From Litorimonas sp947503715 (GTDB taxonomy: Bacteria > Pseudomonadota > Alphaproteobacteria > Caulobacterales > Maricaulaceae), in assembly GCF_050271975.1 (NCBI RefSeq), contig NZ_CP189850.1, positions 1,612,001-1,676,000 on the forward strand: 64,000 nucleotides of DNA. Direction: 5' to 3'. Below the pieces are notes generated by a model. It made no database searches. It was not told the origin of the DNA and worked only from the letters and a program-made list of their open reading frames with translations. Positions 1-8,850 of this stretch are shown piece by piece. The position numbers and the translations under genes are program-made. Position 1 is the stretch's first letter, and each line of letters opens with the position of its first letter.

Positions 1-387
1 CTGACGGAAGAAATTTCATATATGTCCGGCGTGAAGCCCGCGACGGGCGCGCAAATCCTGACGGATAAGGGCGGGGAGGCGATTGCCATTCTCTGCAAGG
101 CTCCTGGATTAAAGCGGGATTATATCAATAAATTTTGGCGCGCGCTGAAACGCCCGCTGCACGATCTGGATGGGTCCATGCATCCGGACCTGAAACGCGT
201 CATGGAAACCTATGACACGATTTCGACGGATAAGGCCCAGACGGTCCTGCGCTATTGGAACTGGTCCCTGACCGCGTCCCTGAATGCGGATGTCTTGCGC
301 TACATCAAAAATGGTGTGATTCCGCGCGAAGAAGAGTTTGGCGCGGCGGCCATTACGGCAGCCTTGGTTTTTTCCCACAAGGGATAG
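1..387 (+). CDS. C-terminal part of a DUF2336-like protein (partial)
   Basis: The frame is open from the first base of the window, so this is probably the tail of a longer protein cut by the window edge; an internal ATG at 22 would give 121 residues. The segment around residues 17-40 (a small-residue stretch, Cys-Lys-Ala, then a hydrophobic helix with Tyr and Trp) resembles the C-terminal repeats of DUF2336 proteins, which are common in alphaproteobacteria and of unknown function. It ends about 75 bp before the antiporter operon and is probably not part of it. The family call is tentative. Confidence 0.5.
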   Translation: MTEEISYMSGVKPATGAQILTDKGGEAIAILCKAPGLKRDYINKFWRALKRPLHDLDGSMHPDLKRVMETYDTISTDKAQTVLRYWNWSLTASLNADVLRYIKNGVIPREEEFGAAAITAALVFSHKG

Positions 388-482
388 CAAAAACAGGGGC
401 CTTTAGCCTTTAACCCTTTCGATTCGCCCGCTAAAGACGGTGCAAATCAAGGGAGTGAGTTCTGTTACGCTATAGTTTCATA

Positions 483-947
483 TTGCTTCTGGCCCTCATC
501 ACAACGTGGATGACCCTGTCGGGATATTTTAAGCCGCTCCTACTGACACTGGGCGCGTTTTCCATTGGCCTGACGATGTGGATGGCTGTTCGCATGCGCA
601 TTCTGGATCACGAAACGGCGCCTTATACGACCATTCCGCAGACTTTGTCCTATTTCGTCTGGTTATTCATTGAGATTATCAAAGCTAACATTGCAGTTGT
701 GCGGGCTGTTCTCTCGCCAAACCTCAACATTTCGCCGACCATGACGAAAATCCCGACCCCGCAGAAAAGCGATATTGGCAAAGTCATGTTTGCCAATTCC
801 ATCACGCTCACCCCCGGAACAGTCAGCGTGTCGATGGAGGACGATCATATCCTAGTCCACGCTCTGCTCGCCGAGATGTCCGCGCCGGAAGATTTTACGG
901 ATATGGGCAAACGCTCCGCTTGGGCCATTGGGGAGCATGTGGAATGA
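483..947 (+). CDS. mnhE: Mrp/Mnh antiporter subunit E
   Basis: Small membrane subunit of the multi-subunit Mrp (Mnh) cation/H+ antiporter. It has two hydrophobic N-terminal segments, then the MnhE hallmark: a helix ending in ANIAVV followed by a soluble tail with the ANSITLTPGT motif near residue 100. First gene of an operon whose members all overlap or nearly touch. The start is uncertain: TTG at 483 has no good ribosome site, whereas a GGGAG at 451-455 is well placed for a CTG at 462 in the same frame, which would add seven residues typical of MnhE N-termini. The stop overlaps the next ATG (ATGA). Confidence 0.9.
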   Translation: MLLALITTWMTLSGYFKPLLLTLGAFSIGLTMWMAVRMRILDHETAPYTTIPQTLSYFVWLFIEIIKANIAVVRAVLSPNLNISPTMTKIPTPQKSDIGKVMFANSITLTPGTVSVSMEDDHILVHALLAEMSAPEDFTDMGKRSAWAIGEHVE

Positions 948-1252
948 CGCCCTTTATTGGATATTTTATGCTGGGGAGCGCGTTCCTCATCATCGTGTCT
1001 ATGGCCATGATGTTGACACGTCTGATCGGTGGGCCAACGCTTTATGATCGCCTGCTCGCCGTGAACTCGTTCGGGACGAAGACGGTTCTCTTTCTCTGCG
1101 TTTTTTGTTTCATCATTGGTCGTCCTGATGGGGTCGATATTGCAATGCTCTATGCGTTGATGAATTTTATCGCGACAATTGCCGTGCTGAAATTTTTTAA
1201 TTACCGCGCCCTGAATGTGACCCTCATGGTCAATGACGAGTCGGAGCGTTGA
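944..1252 (+). CDS. mnhF: Mrp/Mnh antiporter subunit F
   Basis: About 102-residue membrane protein with three hydrophobic helices and the MnhF signature RLIGGPTLYDRLLAVN near residues 25-40. It is a small structural subunit of the Mrp antiporter in the inner membrane. The start at 944 forms an ATGA overlap with the stop of subunit E and has a GGAG upstream. A longer reading from 920 is possible but would put the start inside the E gene without a better ribosome site. Confidence 0.9.
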   Translation: MTPFIGYFMLGSAFLIIVSMAMMLTRLIGGPTLYDRLLAVNSFGTKTVLFLCVFCFIIGRPDGVDIAMLYALMNFIATIAVLKFFNYRALNVTLMVNDESER

Positions 1253-1254
1253 GC

Positions 1255-1665
1255 ATGATGAGTGCATTTATTCTGTTCGGCGCTGTGGCTGCCGACACGG
1301 CGGCTGTGACACACTCTATCGATTGGGTTGGATTGCTGCGGAATGTGGGGACGATAATCTCCATGGTGACGGGCTTATTTTTCGTCATGGCGGGCACGAT
1401 TGGCGTCTTGCGCTTGCCCGATTTTTTCACGCGGCTTCACGCGGCGGGGATGACTGATACGCTGGGGGCGGAGCTGATTCTCATCGCTTTGATCTTCCAG
1501 AGTGACAGTCTGCAAATGGTTCTGAAACTCCTGCTCGTCGCATTTTTCCTGCTGATCACGAGCCCGACAGCGACACATGCGATTGCCCATGCGGCCTATA
1601 AGGCGGGAGTTAAACCTGTGCTCGGCAAATATTCCCTACCGGATGTAGAGGAGGACGGAACATGA
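1255..1665 (+). CDS. mnhG: Mrp/Mnh antiporter subunit G
   Basis: About 136 residues with three membrane helices and the diagnostic MnhG motif PDFFTRLHAAGMTDTLG in the middle. It belongs to the membrane core of the Mrp antiporter. The ATG at 1255 follows the stop of subunit F by two bases; a second ATG is at 1258. The N-terminus carries about 20 residues more than the shortest MnhG proteins. The end overlaps the next gene by 4 bp. Confidence 0.9.
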   Translation: MMSAFILFGAVAADTAAVTHSIDWVGLLRNVGTIISMVTGLFFVMAGTIGVLRLPDFFTRLHAAGMTDTLGAELILIALIFQSDSLQMVLKLLLVAFFLLITSPTATHAIAHAAYKAGVKPVLGKYSLPDVEEDGT

Positions 1666-2348
1666 CCCTCTTTGCCGCCGCTGAGCCGGTTTTCGCCGTA
1701 CCGGTCCTCCTACTAGATATTTCTTTGATGGCGCTGCTTGTGGTCGTCGCCTTTGCGATTGTGCGGATGCGGTCGCTCTTTGCTGTTGTGATGTTGCAAG
1801 GTGTCTATTCGCTTGTTTGTGCCGCATGGTTTGTCTCGCTAGATGCGGTGGACGTGGCCTTTACAGAAGCTGCTGTGGGCGCAGGCGTGTCCACCGTTCT
1901 TATGCTCTCGGCCATGTTGCTCGCGGATCGGAAGTCAACGCCGGTTCCCATGAACCGTCAACTCGGGGCATTCATTGTTGTCTGTCTCGCGGGGGCAGCA
2001 ATGCTCTGGGCGGTGGGCGATATGCCGGCCTTTGGGGACGCCAATTCGCCTGCAAATTCATATGTCGGGACGGATTATCTCGCGAAAACGGCGGAGGAAG
2101 TGCAAATCCCGAATGTCGTGACGGCTGTCCTCGGCAGCTATCGCGGCTATGACACATTTGGCGAAGTTGTCGTGATTTTTGCCGCCGGATTGGGCGTGTT
2201 GCTCTTGCTCGGTTTGAACGGAAATGCGGGCCGTTGGGTTGCGCGCCCCAACGGACAGGTCGTCAATGACCGCTCCGCCCCTTCTGCTGCCTATGCCAAA
2301 GATAACCGCTCTGAAGATAAGAAAAAGAGCGGGGAGGCCGAGACATGA
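1662..2348 (+). CDS. MbhD/MbhE-like subunit (DUF4040), equivalent to the C-terminal part of MrpA
   Basis: Membrane protein of 228 residues. The first about 90 residues match the MbhD/DUF4040 domain (AFTEAAVGAGVSTVLML motif). The second half carries the MbhE-type motif VLGSYRGYDTFGEVVV followed by a last helix. In canonical Mrp systems these segments form the C-terminal region of the large MrpA subunit; here they are a separate gene, as in Mbh/Mbx-type complexes. The last 30 residues are charged and probably cytoplasmic. It overlaps both neighbours by 4 bp, indicating translational coupling. Confidence 0.85.
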   Translation: MTLFAAAEPVFAVPVLLLDISLMALLVVVAFAIVRMRSLFAVVMLQGVYSLVCAAWFVSLDAVDVAFTEAAVGAGVSTVLMLSAMLLADRKSTPVPMNRQLGAFIVVCLAGAAMLWAVGDMPAFGDANSPANSYVGTDYLAKTAEEVQIPNVVTAVLGSYRGYDTFGEVVVIFAAGLGVLLLLGLNGNAGRWVARPNGQVVNDRSAPSAAYAKDNRSEDKKKSGEAET

Positions 2349-2839
2349 GCGCGCCTGATCCCAAAATGACAGAGTCTGAACTGCCCCATGCCTATGCGGC
2401 GCGGGATCCGCATGTTCTGCTGCGGGTGATTTCTAAATTCCTCATTCCGCTAATCGCGATTTTTGGATTTTACGTCCATTTTCACGGCGAATATAGTGCG
2501 GGCGGTGGATTCCAAGCCGGCGTTATCCTCGCGGCCTCCGTCATTCTCTATGCGTTGATTTTCGGATTGGACGAAGCCAAGCGGGCCTTTCCGCCCTGGC
2601 TCATTCGTGTGGGCATGTCGCTGGGTGTCTTGCTCTATGGCGGGACCGGTGTGGTCTCTTTCCTCAAGGGCGGCGAGTTTCTAAATTATTCCGTATTGAA
2701 TGAAAATGCAATTTCGGGACAGCATTACGGGATTATCGCGATTGAACTCGGTGTGCTCTGCGCTGTGACATCCGTTATGATTGCAATATTTTATGCCTTC
2801 GGCTCTCGTCAGCCCGAAACCTCGGACGAGGATTGGTAG
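2345..2839 (+). CDS. mnhB: Mrp/Mnh antiporter subunit B
   Basis: 164-residue MnhB-family membrane protein with about four helices. The family motif GFYVHFHGEYSAGGGFQAG sits near residues 40-58 and is the strongest identifier. MnhB is a core membrane subunit of Mrp antiporters and of the related membrane-bound hydrogenase complexes. Start ATG overlaps the stop of the preceding MbhD/E-like gene by 4 bp. Confidence 0.93.
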   Translation: MSAPDPKMTESELPHAYAARDPHVLLRVISKFLIPLIAIFGFYVHFHGEYSAGGGFQAGVILAASVILYALIFGLDEAKRAFPPWLIRVGMSLGVLLYGGTGVVSFLKGGEFLNYSVLNENAISGQHYGIIAIELGVLCAVTSVMIAIFYAFGSRQPETSDEDW

Positions 2840-2841
2840 TC

Positions 2842-3318
2842 ATGGCTGAATTATTTGCACAATATAATTATGTGATTGTCATAATTTTGATGATGACGGG
2901 ACTCTATACGATTTTCGCCTCGCGGAACCTCATTAAAAAACTTGCCGGTCTCTCCGTGTTTCAGACCTCTGTCTTCCTGCTTTATATCACGATCAGCAAG
3001 ATTAAGGGCGGGCAACCCCCCATCCTGCTGGAAGATAAAAAATATGGTTACGATGAGGACGGTTATGCACTGCTCGACGGCCCGATTTCCGTGGCTGCGG
3101 GGGATGCGTCCTATATTCTTCCGGGGCCGGGCAGTGATGTTATTTATTCAAACCCGCTACCGCATGTCCTGATCCTGACCGCGATTGTGGTGGGTGTGGC
3201 GACACTGGCCATTGGTCTCGCGCTCGTCGTGCGTATCCGCGAAGTGTATCACACCATTGAGGAAGACGAGATCGAGGCGGCAGATTTCATTTATAATTTG
3301 GAAGGTACGGCGGACTGA
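2842..3318 (+). CDS. mnhC: Mrp/Mnh antiporter subunit C (NuoK-like)
   Basis: NuoK/MnhC-family membrane subunit, about 158 residues. Helices 1-2 contain LYTIFASRNLIKKLAGLSVFQ, and the last helix region has PLPHVLILTAIVVGVAT, the conserved MnhC/NuoK ending. Between helices 2 and 3 is an unusually long hydrophilic insert of about 40 residues (roughly 63-100), longer than in canonical MnhC proteins of 110-125 residues. A TTG at 2833 is in frame, but ATG 2842 is the more natural start, two bases after the stop of subunit B. Confidence 0.9.
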   Translation: MAELFAQYNYVIVIILMMTGLYTIFASRNLIKKLAGLSVFQTSVFLLYITISKIKGGQPPILLEDKKYGYDEDGYALLDGPISVAAGDASYILPGPGSDVIYSNPLPHVLILTAIVVGVATLAIGLALVVRIREVYHTIEEDEIEAADFIYNLEGTAD

Positions 3319-4841
3319 TGGCCCTTCTTAATTATTTTCCGGACTGGCTCCTCGTGCACGGTCCCGGCTTTCTCATGGCTCTACCCCTGCTCATGGCGGC
3401 GGTGACGGCGCTGCTGCCAAATAAGCGGATTGGGTGGATTTCGACCTTTATCGTCACGGCAATCCTGACCGTGACGGCCTTTGGTATCGCGCTTTATAAT
3501 ATAGAGGTCGGCACCTTTATTTATAAAATGGGCGGCTGGGCTCCGCCGCATGGAATTTCTCTTTACATTGACGCGTTGAATGCGCCGCTCGTCCTCTTGG
3601 TCGCGCTCATGGCGTTTATCACGGTGATTTATGCGCTGCCCGCGACGATTGCGGAGATCAAACCGAATAAGCGCGCGCCTTTTTATGCGGCTTTTCTGCT
3701 CTGTATCGCCGGCTTGCTTGGGATGGTCGTGACGGGCGATGCGTTTAACGTTTTTGTCTTCCTCGAAGTGTCCTCTATTTCGACCTACACGCTGGTCGCC
3801 ATGGGCGCGGCGCGGGACCGTCGGGCCTTATCTGCCGCTTATAATTATCTAATTCTAGGGTCTATCGGCGCGACGTTCTTCGTCATCGGGATTGGCTTTC
3901 TTTATATGGAGACGGGCACGCTCAATATGGCGGATATGGCGCGGATTTTGGCGGATTTAGACGGTGGGTCGCGTGTCGCGAAAGTGGCCTTTGGCTTTAT
4001 CATTATCGGTCTGGGACTGAAACTCGCCATGTTCCCGCTTCATACATGGCTGCCGGGGGCCTATGCGCATTCCCCGACGCCGGTGACGGCGTTCCTCGCC
4101 TCGACCGCGACGAAAGCAGCGCTCTACCTGTTGCTGCGTTTTACCTTCTTCGTCTTTGATCCGAGCTTTGCCTATGTTGCAGATGTCCTCATGTTTGTCC
4201 TGGTCGGGCTGGGTGTGATCGGAATGTTGTTTGCGTCACTGACGGCAATTTTCCAGACGGATGTGCGGCGGATGCTGGCCTTTAGTTCTGTGGCACAAGT
4301 TGGCTATATGCTGCTCGGTATTGGTATTGCGACAACGGCCTCCGTTGCGGCGGGTTATCTCCATATTCTCAATCATGCGATTATTAAGGGTGGATTATTC
4401 CTCGCCCTTGGCGCGATGTGGTACCGGTTCGGCATCACCCGAATGGAAGACTTCCGTGGCCTTGGAAAGACCATGCCACTGACCATGGGCGCCTTTACGA
4501 TCTCCGGCCTGTCTCTAATTGGCGTACCGTTCACAGCCGGATTTGTGTCCAAAATTAATCTCGCAGGCGCGGCGGCAGATGCGGGCTGGTGGTGGGCCGT
4601 GGGCGTCATCATGCTGACCTCCATCCTCGCGCTCGTCTATATTGGACGGCTCTTGCTGATTGCCTATTTCCAATCTCCGCCGGAAGTGGACGGGGCTGTC
4701 GTCAAACGCAATGAAGCCCCCCTCGCGATGCTGATCCCTATTTGGACACTTGCCATTCTCTCCATTGTGATCGGAATAGAGTCGGACCTGATAGTCGAAG
4801 CGTCTGTGCGGGCGGCTGAACTTCTCCTCGGAGCGGGATGA
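3318..4841 (+). CDS. mnhD: Mrp/Mnh antiporter subunit D, first of three proton-channel subunits
   Basis: 507-residue multi-pass protein of the ND2/ND4/ND5 proton-conducting transporter family. The key residues of the channel are visible: the Glu of VFVFLEVSS in helix 5, Lys in GLKLAMFPLHTWLPGAYAHSP, and Lys in STATKAALYLLLR. It follows subunit C with a TGATG overlap. This copy is the closest of the three to classical MnhD. It is expected to carry ion or proton translocation in the inner membrane as part of the Mrp complex. Confidence 0.92.
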   Translation: MALLNYFPDWLLVHGPGFLMALPLLMAAVTALLPNKRIGWISTFIVTAILTVTAFGIALYNIEVGTFIYKMGGWAPPHGISLYIDALNAPLVLLVALMAFITVIYALPATIAEIKPNKRAPFYAAFLLCIAGLLGMVVTGDAFNVFVFLEVSSISTYTLVAMGAARDRRALSAAYNYLILGSIGATFFVIGIGFLYMETGTLNMADMARILADLDGGSRVAKVAFGFIIIGLGLKLAMFPLHTWLPGAYAHSPTPVTAFLASTATKAALYLLLRFTFFVFDPSFAYVADVLMFVLVGLGVIGMLFASLTAIFQTDVRRMLAFSSVAQVGYMLLGIGIATTASVAAGYLHILNHAIIKGGLFLALGAMWYRFGITRMEDFRGLGKTMPLTMGAFTISGLSLIGVPFTAGFVSKINLAGAAADAGWWWAVGVIMLTSILALVYIGRLLLIAYFQSPPEVDGAVVKRNEAPLAMLIPIWTLAILSIVIGIESDLIVEASVRAAELLLGAG

Positions 4842-6334
4842 TGGATTTTATGACTCCTCAAATCGCGCTGGGCCTTCTGCTCGCTATCCCGCTGCTGACC
4901 GCGCTGCTCATTCCCGTTTTTGGGAAAAATCCAAACCTGCGCGAAGGCGTGACTTTTATAGGCGGCGTCGCATTGCTGGCGACAGTTATTTATCTTTGCG
5001 TTGATGTTGCGGGCGGTGGGCGTCCTGAATTGCACTTTGGCAGCTTTGCCGGAAAATTTGATTTTACGCTAAGACTAGAACCGCTTGGCGCGACATTCGC
5101 CGCGATTGCGTCTTCACTCTGGATCGTGAATTCCGTGTTTACGCTCGGCTATATGCGGGGCAATCGTGAGAAACATCAGACGCGGTTCTTCGCTTTTGTA
5201 GCTGTGGCCATCGCTGCGGCTATGGGGATTGCGGCCTCGGCGAACCTCATCACATTATTTATCTTTTATGAGGCGCTCACGCTCTCAACCTTCCCGCTCG
5301 TCACGCATAAGGGTGACGCGAAAGCCAAAAAGGGCGGTACGATTTATGCGCTGATCCTGATGGGGACATCGCTTGCATTGCTCCTGCCCGCTATTATCGG
5401 GACCTATGTGATTGCGGGGACGACAGAGTTCCAAGTGGGCGGCATTTTCCCACCCGGGACGTCACTCCTCGCGACCTCGACACTGCTCTTCCTCTTCGCC
5501 TTTGGGATCGGCAAGGCGGCGCTCATGCCGACCCATCCGTGGTTGCCCAATGCCATGGTCGCGCCGACGCCGGTCTCCGCGCTGCTCCATGCCGTGGCCG
5601 TCGTGAAGGCGGGTGTGTTCACGATGTTAAAAGTTGTGACCATGACCTTCGGGCCGAGCCTCGCCGCCGCGACACCGGCCTCGACATGGCTCGCCTGGAT
5701 TGCGGCGATTTCTATCGTTCTTGCATCCGTCATCGCCCTGCGTCAGGATAATCTGAAAGCCCGTCTGGCCTATTCCACAGTCTCGCAATTGTCTTATGTG
5801 ACACTGGGCGCGATGCTGGCGACGTCCATGGGAATTTTGGGCGGTGGGTTGCAGATTGTGATGCATGCTTGGGGGAAAATCACGCTCTTCATGTGTGCAG
5901 GAGCGATTTATACGATTGCGCATCGGACGCATATTTCGCAACTGGACGGGCTGGGCCGCACCATGCCTTGGGTCTTTGGCGCATTTCTCGTCGGGGCCGT
6001 GTCCATTATCGGCATTCCCCCGATGGGCGGGTCTTGGCCGAAATTCTTCCTCATGGCGGGCGCTGTGGATAGCGGGAAATCCATCCTCATTGCGGCCCTG
6101 ATTGCGTCCTCTATTCTCAATATTATTTATCTTGTGCCCGTCGCCATTCGCGGATTTCTGAAACCGCCGGCGGATCCAACCGCCGATGCGTTGCTCGCTT
6201 TTGAGCGGAAGAAACATAAATGGGTCATTATCCCGCCCGTCGTCACGGCAATCGGCTCACTGGTTCTGTTCTTCTTCGCGGGACAGATTGTAGACTTCTT
6301 ACAACCGATCCTTCCGGGAGGCGGCCTATCATGA
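4838..6334 (+). CDS. Proton-conducting antiporter subunit (MnhD/NuoL-like), second copy
   Basis: 498-residue relative of MnhD/MrpA with the conserved helix-5 Glu (LFIFYEALTLST), Lys-containing helix 7 (IGKAALMPTHPWLPNAMVAPTP) and the helix-8 Lys of AVVKAGVF. The HPWLPNAM form of the motif is closer to MrpA/NuoL than to MnhD, so it may stand in for the N-terminal part of MrpA, whose C-terminal part is encoded separately at 1662-2348. It overlaps the previous gene by 4 bp and the next by 4 bp. Confidence 0.9.
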   Translation: MMDFMTPQIALGLLLAIPLLTALLIPVFGKNPNLREGVTFIGGVALLATVIYLCVDVAGGGRPELHFGSFAGKFDFTLRLEPLGATFAAIASSLWIVNSVFTLGYMRGNREKHQTRFFAFVAVAIAAAMGIAASANLITLFIFYEALTLSTFPLVTHKGDAKAKKGGTIYALILMGTSLALLLPAIIGTYVIAGTTEFQVGGIFPPGTSLLATSTLLFLFAFGIGKAALMPTHPWLPNAMVAPTPVSALLHAVAVVKAGVFTMLKVVTMTFGPSLAAATPASTWLAWIAAISIVLASVIALRQDNLKARLAYSTVSQLSYVTLGAMLATSMGILGGGLQIVMHAWGKITLFMCAGAIYTIAHRTHISQLDGLGRTMPWVFGAFLVGAVSIIGIPPMGGSWPKFFLMAGAVDSGKSILIAALIASSILNIIYLVPVAIRGFLKPPADPTADALLAFERKKHKWVIIPPVVTAIGSLVLFFFAGQIVDFLQPILPGGGLS

Positions 6335-6708
6335 GTGTTGAGACCGAAACCCCCATGGAGACTGCGGCCACGCCAAATTCAGGTGCAGATATTCACCCGG
6401 CCGCGCAGCCATTTCTCTTTTTAACACGGGACAAGGTGAGACGGAATTTTCTCTGGTTGCCATTGGTGGGATTAATCATCTGCTCAGTCCTGGGCGTATT
6501 CCATCCACAGAAACACCCGCTCCCCTATGAACAATATATCCCCGGCAGTTGGGCGATTTTTGGCTTTCTCGTCTTTTGCGGTGTCGGGCTCTGCGCCACG
6601 ACATTCGCGCATTTTCTTGCCCGCCCGGAAAGCTATTACGGGGAAGGCGGTCTGCCCGATCCGGAGGATAGTCTCGAGGCGTCCGAGGCCAAAGGAGACG
6701 CGACATGA
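6331..6708 (+). CDS. Small membrane protein embedded in the Mrp operon
   Basis: 125-residue protein. The start is set by an ATGA overlap with the preceding gene. Residues 1-30 are hydrophilic and Thr/Pro/Ala-rich. Two membrane helices follow (about residues 44-60 and 74-95), then an acidic tail. I do not recognise a named family. Its position, overlapping proton-channel subunits on both sides, indicates an accessory subunit or assembly factor of the antiporter. Confidence 0.8.
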   Translation: MSVETETPMETAATPNSGADIHPAAQPFLFLTRDKVRRNFLWLPLVGLIICSVLGVFHPQKHPLPYEQYIPGSWAIFGFLVFCGVGLCATTFAHFLARPESYYGEGGLPDPEDSLEASEAKGDAT

Positions 6709-8453
6709 TCGACGCAATCCCGCTTTTGGCTGAAATTAATCCGGGCTTCTGGGTCATTCTCGCCGGACTTATCTGCGCGCTCCTGCCAATTGGATCGCTG
6801 CGCAAAGCCTTCGTCATTGCTGTGCCTCTCATCGCGGGCGTGCTGATTTTCCAGCTCCATGACCCGACACAGGCAGCGCGTCTAGGTGGTGTGTTACAGT
6901 TCGGTCCTGTTGAGTTAACGACATTTCGCTTGGACAGTCTGTCGCTGATCTGGGCCTATCTGTTCTGTTTGGCCGGAATTATTAACGGGATTTACGGGTT
7001 GCACGAAAAATGCCGGATCACGGATAGTTCCGCCCTGATCTATACAGGTGCAGCGATTTCCGGCGTCTTGGCGGGTGATATGATTACCCTGTTTATCATG
7101 TGGGAATTGACCGCAATCAGTTCCGTCTTCCTGATTTGGAAGGGCGGAGAGCAGGCCTACGCGGCAGGGATTCGTTATCTCGCCATTCAAGTCCTGTCGG
7201 GTGTTATGCTGCTGACGGGGGCGATCCTTCACGCGCAGGCCAATGGTGGTGATTTCACCTTTGGCGCCATTGGTCTGGACAGTCCGGGCGGGTGGCTCAT
7301 GCTATTGGCGATGGGGATTAAATGCGGCTTCCCGATGTTGCATATGTGGATGCAGGATGCCTATCCGAAAGCCTCTATCACCGGCACGGTTATCCTCGCG
7401 AGCTTCACGACGAAGTTTGCGATCTACGCCTTGGCGCGTGGCTTCGCGGGTGAGGGGATCCTCATCTGGGTTGGCGCGATTATGGCGATCTTCCCGATTG
7501 CCTTTGCCATCGTTGAAAACGATCTCCGCCGCATCCTGAGTTACAGTATTAACAGCCAGCTCGGCTTTATGGTGGCGGGTATCGGTGTCGGTTCGGCCAT
7601 GGCGTTGAACGGGGTGGCCGGACATGTTTTCGTCAATGTACTCGCCAAGGGCCTACTCTTTATGTCGGTCGGGGCCGTGATGCACCGCGTCGGGACGGCG
7701 AAAGCGTCAGAGCTGGGCGGCTTGTTCCGGTCCATGCCTTTTTCTACTGGATTTGCACTGGTTGGAGCCATGACATTGGCGGCGACTCCGCTCTTTGCCG
7801 GATTCATCACCAAAGCTTTCATTCTAACGGCGGTGATTGAAGAGCATCACTATGTGCCCTTTGTTCTCCTGCTGCTCGGCGCAGCGGGGATGGTCGGTTT
7901 TGCCGAGATCAAAGTGCCCTATTCGGCCTTTTTCGGACGCGATAGCGGGCGGCGGGTCAAAGAGGCCCCGTGGAATATGCATCTGGCTATGGGGATTGCC
8001 GCCTTTATCTGCGTCTATCTCGCCTGGCCCTTTGGCGGCTATGCACAGCTTTACGCGCTCATGCCGTTTGAGATGAAATATGCCTATAAGCCCTATACGG
8101 TCGACCATGTGGCGTTTCAGCTACAGCTGCTCTTTGGGGTTCTGTTTGCGTTTAACCTCTTCCTGCGGTGGAAACGCTACCGTGCGCCGCAACGGGCGGA
8201 AGTCTTGGACGTAGACTGGCTCTATCGCCGGATGGGACTGAACGTCTCGCTATGGGCGTCTGCGATGTGGACGCGCCTCTCGGCTGTGACAAGGCAGCAG
8301 CGCAACCGCTTCCTCGGCACGGCTGGCCGAAAGTTCTATCAGACCTTCTCTCCCGCCGGTGCAGCGTCAGAGGCGACCCCGTCCGGTTTGGCGGCGGTCC
8401 TGACAGCCGGGCTCTTATTCATCGTGTTAATGGTCGCCTATATTGCCCGATAA
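6705..8453 (+). CDS. Proton-conducting antiporter subunit (MnhD/NuoN-like), third copy
   Basis: 582-residue membrane protein of the ND2/ND4/ND5 family. The helix-5 Glu (LFIMWELTAISS), a Lys in MGIKCGFPMLHMWM and a Lys in SFTTKFAIYALAR are present, but the HTWLP motif is changed to HMWMQDAYPKAS, so it is the most divergent of the three. It has an extra C-terminal part of about 100 residues: an amphipathic charged segment, then a final helix, reminiscent of the NuoL lateral-helix arrangement. It closes the antiporter operon and overlaps the MucR-like gene by 11 bp. Confidence 0.9.
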   Translation: MIDAIPLLAEINPGFWVILAGLICALLPIGSLRKAFVIAVPLIAGVLIFQLHDPTQAARLGGVLQFGPVELTTFRLDSLSLIWAYLFCLAGIINGIYGLHEKCRITDSSALIYTGAAISGVLAGDMITLFIMWELTAISSVFLIWKGGEQAYAAGIRYLAIQVLSGVMLLTGAILHAQANGGDFTFGAIGLDSPGGWLMLLAMGIKCGFPMLHMWMQDAYPKASITGTVILASFTTKFAIYALARGFAGEGILIWVGAIMAIFPIAFAIVENDLRRILSYSINSQLGFMVAGIGVGSAMALNGVAGHVFVNVLAKGLLFMSVGAVMHRVGTAKASELGGLFRSMPFSTGFALVGAMTLAATPLFAGFITKAFILTAVIEEHHYVPFVLLLLGAAGMVGFAEIKVPYSAFFGRDSGRRVKEAPWNMHLAMGIAAFICVYLAWPFGGYAQLYALMPFEMKYAYKPYTVDHVAFQLQLLFGVLFAFNLFLRWKRYRAPQRAEVLDVDWLYRRMGLNVSLWASAMWTRLSAVTRQQRNRFLGTAGRKFYQTFSPAGAASEATPSGLAAVLTAGLLFIVLMVAYIAR

Positions 8454-8850
8454 GGACTCGTATATCCTGGCCCTGACGGCGCAAATCGTCTCATCATATT
8501 TGGGCGGGGCGCATGTCGGGGCCAATCCCACAAAGCCAGAAGATATATCCACGCTTATCGGTACGGTTTATGCCGCGCTCCTGAAAGCGCAGGCCGGACC
8601 GGATATGGCCATGGCACGGCCAGACCCCGCCGTGCCAATTGAGGACTCCCTACGCGATGATGCGTTGGTCTGTCTCGAGGACGGGTTGGAGTTCCAGAGT
8701 CTGAAACGTCACCTGCGTGTGAAATATAATCTAACGCCAGAGGCTTACCGCGAAAAATGGGGTTTGCCGCGCGATTATCCCATGGTCGCGCCGGATTATG
8801 CGCGGCGGCGCTCGGCCTTGGCCAAGCGGTCGGGGCTCGGCAAATCCTGA
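8443..8850 (+). CDS. MucR/Ros-family transcriptional regulator
   Basis: 135-residue protein with the Ros/MucR fold: an N-terminal helix region (LTAQIVSSYLGG) used for oligomerisation in the family, and a C-terminal zinc-finger-like region with LKRHLRVKYNLTPEAYREKWGLPRDYPMVAP. The finger has one Cys (CLEDG) with Asp at the usual second-Cys position, as in MucR proteins, and one clear His; the expected second His appears to be Lys. The TTG start overlaps the last antiporter gene by 11 bp. MucR proteins bind AT-rich DNA and act as global regulators or silencers. Confidence 0.88.
   Translation: MPDKDSYILALTAQIVSSYLGGAHVGANPTKPEDISTLIGTVYAALLKAQAGPDMAMARPDPAVPIEDSLRDDALVCLEDGLEFQSLKRHLRVKYNLTPEAYREKWGLPRDYPMVAPDYARRRSALAKRSGLGKS

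Noticed and set aside
5404..6217. Long antisense frames over the antiporter genes
   Set aside because: They lack family motifs and arise from the codon bias of the GC-rich genes on the other strand.
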